From the NCBI GenBank assembly GCA_030674185.1, contig CM060311.1, positions 99,984,513 to 100,048,512 of the forward strand: DNA of 64,000 nucleotides, written 5' to 3'. Below the pieces are notes generated by a model that saw only the letters and a list, made by a program, of their open reading frames with translations, was not told the origin of the DNA and ran no database searches. How positions within the stretch are numbered: position 1 is the first letter of the stretch; each line of letters begins with the position of its first letter. Both the position numbers and the translations under genes were made by a program. This document shows, in pieces, positions 1-10,059 of this stretch. Source of the stretch: Monoplex corrugatus. Its lineage: Eukaryota; Mollusca; Gastropoda; Littorinimorpha; Ranellidae.

Positions 1-2378
1 TCTGTGTGATCTGTCTGTCTGTCTGTGTATCTGTCTGTCTGTATCTGTCTGTCTGTGTATCGTGTCTGTCTGTGTATCTGTCTGTGTATCTGTCTGTGTA
101 TCTGTCTGTCTGTGTATCTGTCTGTCTGTGTATCTGTTGTCTGTGTATCTGTCTGTCTGTCTGTGTTCTGTCTGTCTGGTCTTCTGTTGATCTGTCTGTG
201 TATCTGTCGTGTTTGTCTGTGTATCTGTCTGTCTGTCTGTCTGGTCATCTGTCTGATCTGTCTGTCTGTGTATCTGTCGTCTGTCTGTCTGTGTATCGTC
301 TGTCGTATCTGTCTGTGTATCTGTCTGTCTGTCTGTGTATCTGTCTGTCTGTGTATCTGTCTGTGTATCTGTCTGTCTGTGATCTCTGTCTGTGTATCTG
401 TCTGTCATGTCTGTGTATCTGTCTTGTACTGTCTGTGTATCTGTCTGTCTGTGTATCGTCTGTCTGTCTGTGTATCTGTCGTCTGTCTGTGTATCTGTCT
501 GTGTGTATCTGTCTTCTGTCTGTTTGTCTGTGTATCTGTCTGATCTGTCTGTGTATCTGTGTACTGTCTGTCTGTCTGGTATGTCTGTCGTGATCTGTCT
601 GTCTGTCGTATCTGTCTCCTGTATCTGTCTTGTCTGTGTATCTGTCTGTGTATCTGTGTATCTGCTGGTCTGTCTGTCTGTTTTGTTTCTGTCTGTCTGT
701 CTGTGATCTGTCTGTCTGTCTGTTTTCTGTCCTGTGTATTTTGTTGTATCTGTCCTGTCTGTGTATCTGTCTGTGTATCTGTCTGTCTGTGTATCTGTCT
801 CGTGTCTGTTATCTGTCTGTCTTCGTCTGTCTGTGTATCTGTCTGTCTGTCTGTGTATCTGTCTGGTTCTGTCTGTCTGTGTATCTGTCTGTCTGTGTAT
901 CTGTCTGTCTGTCTGTTGTGTATCTGTCTGTCTGTGTATCTGTCTGTCTGTCTTCTGTCCTGTGTATTTTCGTCTGTCTGTGTATCTGTCTGTTCTGTTC
1001 TGTGTATCTGTCTGTCTGTGTATCTGTCTGTCTGTTGTGTATCTGTCTGTCTGTGTATCTGTCTGTCTGTCTGTGTATCTGGTCTGTCTGTGTGTCTGTC
1101 TGTCTGTGTATCTGTCTGTCTGTGTATCTGTCTGTCTGTGTGTGTATCTGTCTGTCTGTGTGTCTTCTGTCTGTGCATCTGTCTGTCTGTGTATCTGTCT
1201 GTCTGTCTGTCTGTGTATCTACCTGTGTATCTGTCTGTGTATCTGTCTGTCTGTGTATCTGTCTGTCTGTGCATCTGTCTGTCTGTCTGTCTGTGTATCT
1301 GTCTGTCTGTGTATCTGTCTGTCTGTGTATCTGTCTGTCTGTCTGTGTGTCTGTCTGTCTGTGTATCTGTGTATCTGTCTGTCTGTCTGTGTATCTGTCT
1401 GTCTGTGTTTCTGTCTGTCTGTGTATCTGTCTGTCTGTGTATCTGCCTGTCTGTGTATCTGTCTGTCTGTGTATCTGTCTGTCTGTGTATCTGTCTGTCT
1501 GTGTATCTGTCTGTCTGTCTGTGTGTCTGTCTGTCTGTCTGTGTATCTGTCTGTCTGTGTTTCTGTCTGTCTGTCTGTGTATCTGTGTATCTCTCTGTCT
1601 GTCTGTGTATCTGTCTGTCTGTTATCTGTCTGTCTGTGTATCTGTCTGTCTGTGTATCTGTCTGTCTGTGTATCTGTCTGTCTGTGTATCTGTCTGTCTG
1701 TGTATCTGTCTGTCTGTGCATCTGTCTGTCTGTCTGTGTGTCTGTCTGTCTGTGTGTGTATCTGTCTGTCTGTCTGTGTGTCTGTCTGTCTGTGTATCTG
1801 TCTGTCTGTGTGTCTGTCTGTCTGTGTATCTGTGTATCTGTCTGTCTGTCTGTGTATCTGTCTGTCTGTGTTTCTGTCTGTCTGTGTATCTGTCTGTCTG
1901 TGTATCTGTCTGTCTGTGTATCTGTCTGTCTGTGTATCTGTCTGTCTGTGTATCTGTCTGTCTGTCTGTGTGTCTGTCTGTCTGTGTATCTGTGTATCTG
2001 TCTGTCTGTCTGTGTATCTGTCTGTCTGTGTTTCTGTCTGTCTGTGTATCTGTCTGTCTGTGTATCTGTCTGTCTGTGTATCTGTCTGTCTGTGTATCTG
2101 TCTGTCTGTGTATCTGTCTGTCTGTGTATCTGTCTGTCTGTCTGTGTGTCTGTCTGTCTGTCTGTGTATCTGTCTGTCTGTGTTTCTGTCTGTCTGTCTG
2201 TGTATCTGTGTATCTCTCTGTCTGTCTGTGTATCTGTCTGTCTGTGTTTCTGTCTGTCTGTGTATCTGTCTGTCTGTGTATCTGTCTGTCTGTCTGTGTA
2301 TCTGTCTGTCTGTCTGTGTATCTGTCTGTCTGTCTGTGTGTCTGTCTGTCTGTGTGTCTGTCTGTCTGTGTATCTGTC
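1..2378. repeat. TCTG / TGTATCTG microsatellite array
   Basis: The stretch is built from TCTG tetramers regularly interrupted by TGTATCTG, giving mixed 8-, 12- and 16-base periods. The left 900 bases or so carry many one-base losses (TCGTG, TCTTCTG), while the right 1300 bases are nearly regular. It runs off the left edge. Open frames on both strands ([12 protein letters not shown] and [12 protein letters not shown]) exist only because the repeat lacks stops. It is probably intron or upstream DNA of the Kazal gene, because the TCTG motif continues as the pyrimidine-rich tract before the Kazal exon at 4560. Confidence 0.95.
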
Positions 2379-2709
2379 TGTGACGTGTGTTAACAGTAAA
2401 CAGCGTGCGGATAACAGCACGGCATGATATTCGTTTAAATGATAACTGATTGCTGTTCACTGTGATATGTATATATACTGTAATCAGTTGAGAATCAGAC
2501 AGCGACGAGTAAAGACGTAGAAGCATTGCCCTGTCTTCCGAATTGGCTGTAGAAAGAACGAAACATGGTGTCAGAAGTGGGATTACGAACTCCAACAAAA
2601 ATCCAGAATATTGAAGATTAAAGTTCAACCATGGAAGATGAACAAGAAGAGAGAAAAGCCAGTCGACGACATGCCAAGATTCCCTTGCCTCCTAAACTTG
2701 ACGTGAATG
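2379..2709 (+). mobile_element. Ty3/gypsy-like element fragment: LTR, primer site, gag start
   Basis: An LTR of about 187 bases runs from TGTGACGTGTG at 2379 to AACGAAACA at 2565. It is followed by a primer-binding site, an untranslated leader and a gag start codon at 2631 (MEDEQEERKASRRHAKI). The reading stops resembling gag after about 26 codons, at 2709, where TCTG repeats resume. The same LTR, leader and gag start occur in opposite orientation at 10790-11115 with roughly 10% differences, so these are separate insertions of one family. The rest of gag, pol and the 3' LTR are absent here. It is a dead fragment embedded in microsatellite. Confidence 0.85.
2566..2583 (+). other. Primer-binding site, tRNA-Leu type
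   Basis: TGGTGTCAGAAGTGGGAT directly follows the LTR end. From memory it is complementary to the 3' end of animal tRNA-Leu(CAA) including the CCA tail, a usual way for LTR retrotransposons to prime minus-strand synthesis. The match continues for a few bases with one inserted A. Confidence 0.75.
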
Positions 2710-4559
2710 ACGTGTGTCTGTGTGTCTGTCTCTCAGTGTATCTGTGTGTCTGTCTGTGTATATGTGTGTCTGTCTGTCTGTCTGTCTTCTGCCAGTGTAT
2801 CTGTGTGTCTGTCTGTGTATCTGTGTGTCTGTCTGTCTGCCTGTCTATAGCGGTGTGAAGAAGAAGAACAAAGGCCTGTGTCAGTGTGTCTGTCTGTATG
2901 TCTGTCTATCTGTCTGTCTGTCTATAGTGGTGTGAAGGACAAAGGCCGGTGTCAGTGTGTCTGTCTGTCTGTCTGTTGTCTGTCTGTCTGTCTATAGTGG
3001 TGTGAAGGACAAAGGCCGGTGTCAGTGTGTCTGTCTGTCTGTCTGTGTGTCTGTCTGTCAGTGTATCTGTGTGTGTGTCTGTCTGTGTGCCTGTCTATAG
3101 CGGTGTGAAGAAGAAGAGCAAAGACCGGTGTCAGTGTGTCTGTGTCTCTGTCTGTGTGTGTCTGTGTGTGTGTCTGTGTGTCTGTCTGTGTGTCTGTCTG
3201 TCTGTCTATAGCGGTGTGAGGAAGAAGAACAAAGGCTGGTGTCAGTGTGTCTGTCTGTCTGTGTGTCAGTGTGTCTGTCTGTCTGTCTGTGTGTCAGTGT
3301 GTCTGTCTGTCTGTCTGTCTGTGTGTCAGTGTGTCTGTCTGTCTGTGTGTCTGTCTGTGTGTCTGTCTGTCTGTCTATAGCGGTGTGAACAAGAAGAACA
3401 AAGGCCGGTGTCAGTGTGTCTGTGTGTCTGTCTGTGTGTCTGTCTGTCTGTCTATAGCGGTGTGAAGAAGAAGAACAAAGGCCGGTGTCAGTGTGTCTGT
3501 GTGTCTGTCTGTCTGTCTGTCTATAGCGGTGTGAAGAAGAAGAACAAAGGCCGGTGTCAGTGTGTCTGTCTGTCTGTCTATAGCAGTGTGAAGAAGAAGA
3601 ACAAAGGCCGGTGTCAGTGTGTCTGTCTGTCTGTCTATAGCAGTGTGAAGAAGAAGAACAAAGGCCGGTGTCAGTGTGTCTGTGTGTCTGTCTGTCTGTG
3701 TGTCTGTCTGTCTATAGCGGTGTGAAGAAGAAGAACAAAGGCCAGTGTCAGTGTGTCTGTCTGTCTGTCTGTCTATAGCGGTGTGAAGAAGAAGAACAAA
3801 GGCCGGTGTCAGTGTGTCTGTCTGTCTGTCTGTCTATAGAGGTGTGAAGAAGATGAACAAAGGCCAGTGTCAGTGTGTCTGTGTGTCTGTCTGTCTATAG
3901 CGGTGTGAAGAAGAAGAACAAAGGCCGGTGTCAGTGTGTCTGTCTGTCTGTCTGTCTATAGAGGTGTGAAGAAGATGAACAAAGGCCGGTGTCAGTGTGT
4001 CTGTCTGTCTGTCTGTCTATAGCGGTGTGAAGAAGATGAACAAAGGCCGGTGTCAGTGTGTCTGTCTGTCTGTCTGTCTATAGAGGTGTGAAGAAGATGA
4101 ACAAAGGCCGGTGTCAGTGTGTCTGTCTGTTGTCAGTGTGTCTGTCTGTCTGTCTGTCTTTTCTATAGCGGTGTGAAGAAGAACAACAAAGGCCGGTGTC
4201 AGTGTATCTGTCTGTCTGTCTGTCTATAGTGGTGTGAAGAAGAAGAACAAAGGCCGGTGTCAGTGTATCTGTCTGTCTGTCTATAGTGGTGTGAAGAAGA
4301 AGAACAAAGGCCGGTGTCAGTGTATCTGTCTGTCTGTCTATAGCGGTGTGAAAAAGAAGAACAAAGGCCGGTGTCAGTGTGTCTGTGTGTCTGTCTATAG
4401 CGGTGTGAAGAAGAAGAACAAAGGCCGGTGTCAGTGTCTGTCTGTGTTGTCTGTCGTCAGTGTGTCTGTCTGTGTGTCTGTCTATAGCGGTGTGAAGAAG
4501 AAGAACAAAGGCCGGTGTCAGTGTGTCTGTTGTGTGTCTGTCTGTCTGTCTGTCTATAG
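2710..4559 (+). repeat. Minisatellite carrying a splice acceptor plus Kazal exon start (~24 copies)
   Basis: After a short TCTG stretch, a unit of mostly 56-62 bases recurs about 24 times. Each copy has a pyrimidine-rich TCTG tract, then TCTATAG, then CGGTGTGAAGAAGAAGAA, then CAAAGGCCGGTGTCAGTGT. The last copy is the real 3' splice site and first bases of the Kazal exon at 4560. Early copies at about 2928 and 2998 have a shorter form (GGTGTGAAGGACAAAGG). Several copies have GATGAAC instead of GAAGAAC, or AGTGTG instead of GGTGTG. The array has therefore amplified an intron-exon border in the sense direction. Confidence 0.9.
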
Positions 4560-4673
4560 CGGTGTGAAGAAGAAGAACAAAGGCCGGTGTCAGTGTATCT
4601 GTCCTGTGGAGGTTGACCCTGTTTGTGGCTGGAACAACGTTACCTACAACAACGACTGTCAGCGTCAGTGCCA
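4560..4673 (+). CDS. Kazal-type inhibitor gene, internal exon (end of one Kazal domain, start of the next)
   Basis: The exon starts after CTATAG and ends before GTAAGTT, 114 bases, phase 2 at both ends. It reads [10 protein letters not shown], then QCICPVEVDPVCGWNNVT, then YNNDCQRQC. The first ten residues finish a preceding Kazal domain, whose earlier exon I do not see. The rest fits Kazal spacing: C2, seven residues, C3, ten residues (with the TYNN motif), C4, three residues, C5. The intron falls right after C5, as it does in the next domain. Kazal domains are secreted serine-protease inhibitors or modules of extracellular proteins. The residue at the usual P1 position (second after C2) is Val. 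The exon start is repeated about 24 times upstream, so the first acceptor used in the cell is uncertain. The frame stays open leftwards through about six copies, to at least 4234. Confidence 0.85.
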
Positions 4674-4689
4674 GTAAGTTAGTTGTTTT

Positions 4690-5112
4690 TTGTTGTGTTG
4701 ACTCCTGTTGGCCTCTGTCTCTTGTCTGTGTGTGTGTACCTCCACTGTTGGCTCTGTCTGTCTGTCTGTCTGTCTGTGTGTGTGTACCTCCACTGTTGGC
4801 CTCTGTCTGTCTGTCTGTCTGTTGTGTGTGTGACCTCCACTGTTGGCCTCTGTCTGTCTGTCTGTCTGTTTGTGTGTGTACCTCCACTGTTGGCCTCTGT
4901 CTGTCTGTCTGTCTGTTTGTGTGTGTGTACCTCCACTGTTGGCCTCTGTCTGTCTGTCTGTCTGTGTGTGTGTACCTCCACTGTTGGCCTCTGTCTGTCT
5001 GTCTGTCTGTCCTGTGTGTGTGTGTGTACCTCCACTGTTGGCCTCTGTCTGTCTGTCTGTGTGTCTGTCTGTTTGTTTATCAGTCTGTCTGTCTGTCTGT
5101 TTGTTTGTTTTG
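4690..5112 (+). repeat. Intronic minisatellite, about 52-58 bp unit, ~7 copies
   Basis: Within the first Kazal intron, ACCTCCACTGTTGGCCTCTG alternates with TCTG and GTGT tracts of varying length. It starts about 15 bases after the donor at 4674 and ends in TTTGTTTGTTTTGTC at about 5112. Confidence 0.9.
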
Positions 5113-5144
5113 TCCCCACTCCTGAGCCATCTTACTGGATTTGA

Positions 5145-6325
5145 TCCCCTGTGGGGATGCCGGGGCTCTTTCAGTAGAAATAGTATCCCCACCTTCTGGA
5201 CATTCTTTGGGGATGTCGGGGCTTTCAGTAATATAGTATCCCCGCATTCTGGACATTCTGTGGGGATGTTGGGGCTCTTTCAGTAGAAATAGTATCCCCG
5301 CATTCTGGACATTCTGTGGGGATGTCGGGGCTCTTTCAGTATATATAGTATCCCCGCTTCTGGACATTCTGTGGGATGTTGGGGCTCTTTCAGTATATAT
5401 AGTATCCCCGCATTCTGGACATTCTGTTGGGATGCGGGTTCTCTTTCAGTAGAATAGTATCCCACCTTCTGGACATTCTTTGGGGATGTCGGGGCTCTTT
5501 CAGTATATATAGTATCCCACATTCTGGACATTCTTGGGGATGTTGGGGCTCTTTCAGTAAATAGTATCCCCGCATTCTGGACATTCTGTGGGGATGTCGG
5601 GGCTCTTTCAGTATATATAGTATCCCCGCATTCTGGACATTCTTGGGGATGTTGGGGCTCTTTCAGTATATATAGTATCCCCGCATTCTGGACATTCTTT
5701 GGGGATGTCGGGCTTCTTTCAGTATATATAGTATCCCCGCATTCTGGACATTCTGTGGGGATGTCGGGGCTCTTTCAGTATATATAGTATCCCCGCATTC
5801 TGGACATTCTGTGGGGATTTTGGGGCTCTTTCAGTATATATAGTATCCCCGCATTCTGGACATTCTTTGGGGATGTCGGGGCTCTTTCAGTAGAAATAGT
5901 ATCCCCGCATTCTGGACATTCTGTGGGGATGTCGGGTGTTCTTTCAGTAGAAATAGTATCCCCGCATTCTGGACATTCTGTGGGGATGTCGGGGCTCTTT
6001 CAGTAGAAATAGTATCCCCGCATTCTGGACATTCTGTGGGGATGTCGGGTGTTCTTTCAGTAGAAATAGTATCCCGCATTCTGGACATTCTGTGGGGATG
6101 TCGGGTGTTCTTTCAGTAGAAATAGTATCCCCACATTCTGGACATTCTGTGGGGATGTCGGGTGTTCTTTCAGTAGAAATAGTATCCCCGCATTCTGGAC
6201 ATTCTGTGGGGATGTCGGGTGTTCTTTCAGTAGAAATAGTATCCCCGCATTCTGGACATTCTGTGGGGATGTCGGGTGTTCTTTCAGTAGAAATAGTATC
6301 CCCGCATTCTGGACATTCTGTGCAA
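5145..6325 (+). repeat. Intronic minisatellite, 56-57 bp unit, ~20 copies
   Basis: The unit contains TGTGGGGATGTCGGGGCTC, TTTCAGTAGAAATAGTATCC and CCGCATTCTGGACATTC. Two forms exist: GGGGCTCTTTCAG with a TATATATAG or TAGAAATAG follow-on on the left, and GGGTGTTCTTTCAG on the right. The 57-base form keeps a reading frame open across units from 6092. Each unit carries a CTTTCAG that resembles a 3' splice site in the sense of the Kazal gene. Confidence 0.92.
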
Positions 6326-6984
6326 GAAATGTTCTCTTTTCTGTCACTCTCTTTGTTTCTGCCTTGTTCTTTTGCTTTCTGTCATTTCTTCCTATCATTT
6401 TCTGCCTTGCTGGTCCATTCACCTGTATGTGTTCTATAAAGTCTTACGTACTTTCTGTTAGGACTTATGGTTGGGTACATGTCTTATGTGCATTTGGCTC
6501 TAGAGAAATGTGATGTGCAGAAGAAGCAATGTTAGATAATATAAACCCATTTTCATATATGTTTTATTGTCCTTAGTTTTGTTTAAATTTGTATTCAGGT
6601 GCGTTCTTTTACATCCTCTGAGTGATGAACTGGACAGAGTGGTCAACGCCATGGGCATGTCCTTTCATTATATGCACGAATGGATTGATGTATGAACTTA
6701 ATGTTCTTTTCCAGTTTTTTACTGTTGAAGTATTATATATGTTTAGAAACAGTTAAAGTCCTGATATGGCCCTACGCAGTCGATCGGGCTTTAGAACAAA
6801 AATAACGATAACAATGGATTTGATCCCCTCACACTCATTCCGTCTCAACACCACACCACCAACCCTAAACCCATTTAGACAAAGTCCAAGTGCCAGGAAG
6901 CCCACGGGACCCAATGTTGGGCCGCCATAAGGTCACCCATTAGAGTAGACCATGCACTGTTGATGGATCACGTCTGTGGAGATG
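6326..6984. other. Kazal intron, mostly single-copy
   Basis: No exon or convincing gene is visible. The stretch at 6755-6830 (CCTGATATGGCCCTACGCAG and a following AATAACGATAACAA tail) looks like the 3' end of a short interspersed element, but no tRNA-like head is visible, so this is only a suspicion. Confidence 0.4.
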
Positions 6985-7334
6985 AACAATGTCTGTTCAG
7001 TGTCTTTCCCTTCAGGTCCCTAGATTTAAACTATCAGCTGTTGACCGGCGTTCTTTTGCTGTTCCAGGACAGTCTGCCTGGAATAGGTTTCCACTCTCCC
7101 TTCAGCTAGCACCTACCCTTTCTGCTTTTAAATCCAATTTAAAAAGCCGCCTCTTTTCCCAACACCGAATTCTACAACTACTTCTTTCCTCAGTTTGTGT
7201 ACTTTTTTATATATTGTATGTAGTCTGTGTTAATCGCATGCATATGTCTGATGCTTGATTCGTTTTGATTTGAATTATGAAGATTTAGCGCCATATGAAT
7301 ACTGTAATTCTTCTTCTTCTTCTTATTATTGTCG
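6985..7334 (+). mobile_element. LINE 3' end, diverged CR1/L2-type copy
   Basis: Translation of about 7020-7170 gives RRSFAVPGQSAWNRFPLSLQ followed by an FKSNLKSRLF motif. This is the conserved tail of many LINE reverse transcriptases, and the intact-frame copy at 31524-32546 has the matching GPLSWNKLPLSVR and FKSALKTHLF. The following 3' region ends TTAGCGCCATATGAATACTG and a CTT/ATT trinucleotide tail, like the ends of the other three LINE copies here. It is 5'-truncated to the last 60 residues or so and more diverged than the others, so older or from a related family. Confidence 0.7.
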
Positions 7335-7756
7335 TTGTTGCTGTTGTTATCCAACTTACTAAGGACACTGCCTACAAAGACCCTCTACCTACAAATAGGT
7401 CCCAGGTTATTCGAATAGCTTGACTAGTTTCTTTCTATTTTTTTTTCACAGGCATACCATTTTGGGCGTAACCATAACAGGACAATACAGAAATAGATTC
7501 TATCGTCAGTCTGTGACATTACAGTTTCCCAGGTTCCTTAATTGTTCAGACACGTTGGAATCTGTGATAGTTTCATGACGGATTGTAACCCATCTCAATA
7601 ATCGGCATGTCACCCTGATGGTGTCAGCTTGAGTGGTTTTTACATACAATGTGGTAAATGTGGTCAGTTTTTTTGTCCTTTTCAAGACATCGCCACTGCA
7701 TATTATTGCATTGTGTCTATTTTTATAATGGTACGCCCTCCACCTGGTGATTTCAG
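7335..7756. other. Kazal intron, single-copy
   Basis: No repeat or gene is recognised. A pyrimidine-rich tract ending TTTTTTCACAG at about 7452 resembles a splice acceptor but opens no Kazal-like frame. The true acceptor CTGGTGATTTCAG lies at 7744-7756. Confidence 0.5.
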
Positions 7757-7906
7757 GGGCACGGGGTTGCAGTACAAAGGTGTGTGTCGCCCCGAGCCAC
7801 CGGCCACAGAGTACGAGAGATGCATGAAGTCGTGCAGTTGTTTTGTCTATGAAGTGTGTGGGGCGGACGGCGTCACCTACAACAACGTGTGTGAGTTGAA
7901 ATGTGT
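7757..7906 (+). CDS. Kazal-type inhibitor gene, internal exon (end of one domain, most of the next)
   Basis: The exon starts after GATTTCAG and ends before GTAAGTAT, 150 bases, phase 2 at both ends, so it joins in frame to the exon at 4560. It reads GTGLQYKGVC, which supplies the ten-residue C5-C6 spacing and last cysteine of the previous domain. After a linker (RPEPPATEYER) a second domain follows: CMKSCSCFVYEVC, then GADGVTYNNVCELKC. Spacing is canonical (C2 to C3 seven, C3 to C4 ten, C4 to C5 three), with the family hallmark CGADGVTYNN. There is one extra cysteine two residues after C2, which is the usual P1 contact position. The split codon GT|A after C5 is completed by the exon at 15595. 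Confidence 0.9.
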
Positions 7907-8157
7907 GTAAGTATCAACAGTTACAGCAGTGTTGTTTTTGGTTTGATTTTATCACACTGACCACAAACGTTCAAGCTAACAGAAGCCAGAGGCATAGGAA
8001 AACAGAAGTAGAACGTGTATTGACTGTATTTAACGAAACATAGCACTGGATCATCCACTAATGTCCGGGCAACTGGCCTTCTGTCAACTATACATGTACA
8101 CAAGAAAGAACAAAGAACGGTGTCATCAGACTGTGGGCTGTTTGTTTGCTTGTTTGT
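7907..8157. other. Kazal intron with possible decayed exon-start copy
   Basis: Mostly single-copy. At about 8106-8124, AGAACAAAGAACGGTGTCA differs at only two of 19 positions from the start of the Kazal exon at 4560. CAACTGGCCTT with flanking bases recurs near 24061, suggesting a dispersed repeat. Confidence 0.4.
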
Positions 8158-8985
8158 CTGTATGTACGTGTGTAGTGTCTGACCCACACTACGCGGGTGG
8201 TGTGTTGATGTTGTCTGTGTGTATGTACGTGTGTAGTGTCTGACCCACACTACGCGGGTGGTGTGTTGAGTGTTGTCTGTGTGTATGTACGTGTGTAGTG
8301 TCTGACCCACACTACGCGGGTGGTGTGTTGATGTTGTCTGTGTGTATGTACGTGTGTAGTGTCTGACCCACACTACGCGGGTGGTGTGTTGAGTGTTGTC
8401 TGTGTGTATGTACGTGTGTAGTGTCTGACCCACACTACATGGGTGGTATGTTGTTGTCTGTGTGTATGTACGTGTGTAGTGTCTGACCCACACTATGCGG
8501 GTGGTGTGTTGAGTGTTGTCTGTGTGTATGTACGTGTGTAGTGTCTGACCCACACTACATGGGTGGTATGTTGTTGTCTGTGTGTATGTACGTGTGTAGT
8601 GTCTGACCCACACTATGCGGGTGGTATGTTGTTGTCTGTGTGTATGTACGTGTGTAGTGTCTGACCCACACTACATGGGTGGTATGTTGTTGTCTGTGTG
8701 TATGTACGTGTGTAGTGTCTGACCCACACTACATGGGTGGTATGTTGTTGTCTGTGTGTATGTACGTGTGTAGTGTCTGACCCACACTACATGGGTGGTA
8801 TGTTGTTGTCTGTGTGTATGTACGTGTGTAGTGTCTGACCCACACTACATGGGTGGTATGTTGTTGTCTGTGTGTATGTACGTGTGTAGTGTCTGACCCA
8901 CACTACATGGGTGGTATGTTGTTGTCTGTGTGTATGTACGTGTGTAGTGTCTGACCCACACTATGCGGGTGGTATGTTGCTGCAC
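8158..8985 (+). repeat. 58-bp minisatellite, 14 copies
   Basis: The unit contains TGTATGTACGTGTGTAGTGT, CTGACCCACACTACGCGGG and TGGTGTGTTG. The core CGTGTGTAGTGTCTGACC recurs 14 times at spacings of 58-61 bases. Copies differ mainly at ACGCGGG, ATGCGGG or ACATGGG, the expected outcomes of CpG transitions. The last unit abuts the broken reverse transcriptase of the gypsy element at 8986. Confidence 0.95.
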
Positions 8986-9664
8986 AGCCTGCGTGCTCTG
9001 CTTCATCGGTTGGTCCTCTGCCAAAAACAAAGATGTCATCATGAACCGCCACCACGCCTGGCAGTCCTGCCAGAGCGATGTCAACCCTCCTTTGGAATTC
9101 TTCTGGGGCTGGTGAAATTCCAAAATGCATTCGTTTCCATCGGTATTTGCCAAAAGGCGTCTCAAATGTTGTCAGGAAGCTGCTGTCTTCGTCCAATTCA
9201 ACGTGCCAAAACCCGTTTTTCGCGTCCAGGTGTGAAAAGTATTTAGCATCTTGAAGGAGAGGCAGTACGTCATCAATGGTTGGCATGGGGTACTCGTTTC
9301 TCCTGAGGGCTTTGTTCAGTGGCTTAGGGTCGATGCACAGTCTGACTTTCCCATTGCTCTTTGTCGCTACGACCAAATTGCTTATCCACTCCGTTGGCGT
9401 GTCTACTTTAGTGACCACGTCCAGTTTTTTCAACCTCTTCAGCTCGTCCTTCACTTTCTCTTGCACTGCTATCGGCCACTTTCTGCAAGGCATCTTCACT
9501 GGAGCAATACTGGGGTCTGTTTCTAGGTGTAATTTCCCTTCTAGTTTTCCTTCTCCTTCAAAGACATCGTTGTACTTTGTGAGCATATCTTTTGCATTTT
9601 CCTCCTCTTTCTGATTCGCCGCTATCGTTGCAATGTTCTCTTCATTGATCGTCAACAATTGCAT
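8986..9664 (-). pseudogene. Gypsy reverse transcriptase, 3'-truncated
   Basis: The frame starts near MQLLTINEEN at 9664. It runs through the RT fingers and palm: KVRLCIDPKPLNKAL, a YFSHLDAKNGFWHVEL block with the first catalytic Asp, FGISPAPEEFQRRVD, and VVAVHDDIFVFGRG, where HDD occupies the usual YxDD position. After GPTDEAEHAG similarity ends and the frame enters the 58-bp array. Most of the thumb and everything downstream are lost. In a complete element this enzyme copies the RNA genome into DNA; this copy lacks RNase H and integrase. Confidence 0.9.
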
Positions 9665-9678
9665 GTGCTGTACAGCTT

Positions 9679-9951
9679 TCAGTCCCGGCCCAGTACTGGC
9701 TTACAGTCCCTTTTGGTGATCGCGAAGTTGACTTTGTATTTCCTTCTGTTCTTGGGGTTTTTCACTCGCAGCACTATCTCCCCCACAGGCTTCATTTCTG
9801 TTCCATTGAATATCACCAGCTTCTTCTTCGTCTCTTGCAGGTCAGACTTTCTTTCATCTCCTGTGACTTCTCTGTACAGGCTCTCAGACATCACGTTTGT
9901 TGTTGCACCTGTGTCAAGAAGAAATGTTACCGGCATCTCATTTATCAGCAT
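9679..9951 (-). pseudogene. Gypsy aspartic protease
   Basis: The retropepsin active-site motif LLDTGATTNVMS is seen close to the start of the reading (MLINEMPVTF precedes it). The frame continues to KRDCKPVLGRD and then stops. The next residues of pol lie in another frame, so a small insertion has broken the join to reverse transcriptase around 9685-9692. Upstream, the frame is continuous with the zinc-knuckle part of gag. In an intact element the protease would cut the gag-pol polyprotein. Confidence 0.85.
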
Positions 9952-10059
9952 TTTTGCTCGTATGTTTCTCTGCTTTTTTCTGGTTTTATCTTCGATCTTG
10001 AGGATTTCATTATCGCTTTCAGTGTCAGTCTCTTCTTCTTCGAGGTACCGAACTCTTGT

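Noticed and set aside
405..2628. Minus-strand frames with TDRQTHRQ repeats and plus-strand LSVCVSVC frames
   Set aside because: Translations of TCTG microsatellite in both directions; no domain or exon structure.
7441..7460. Acceptor-like TTTTTTCACAG in the Kazal intron
   Set aside because: The downstream sequence encodes no Kazal spacing, and the acceptor at 7756 explains the exon in full.
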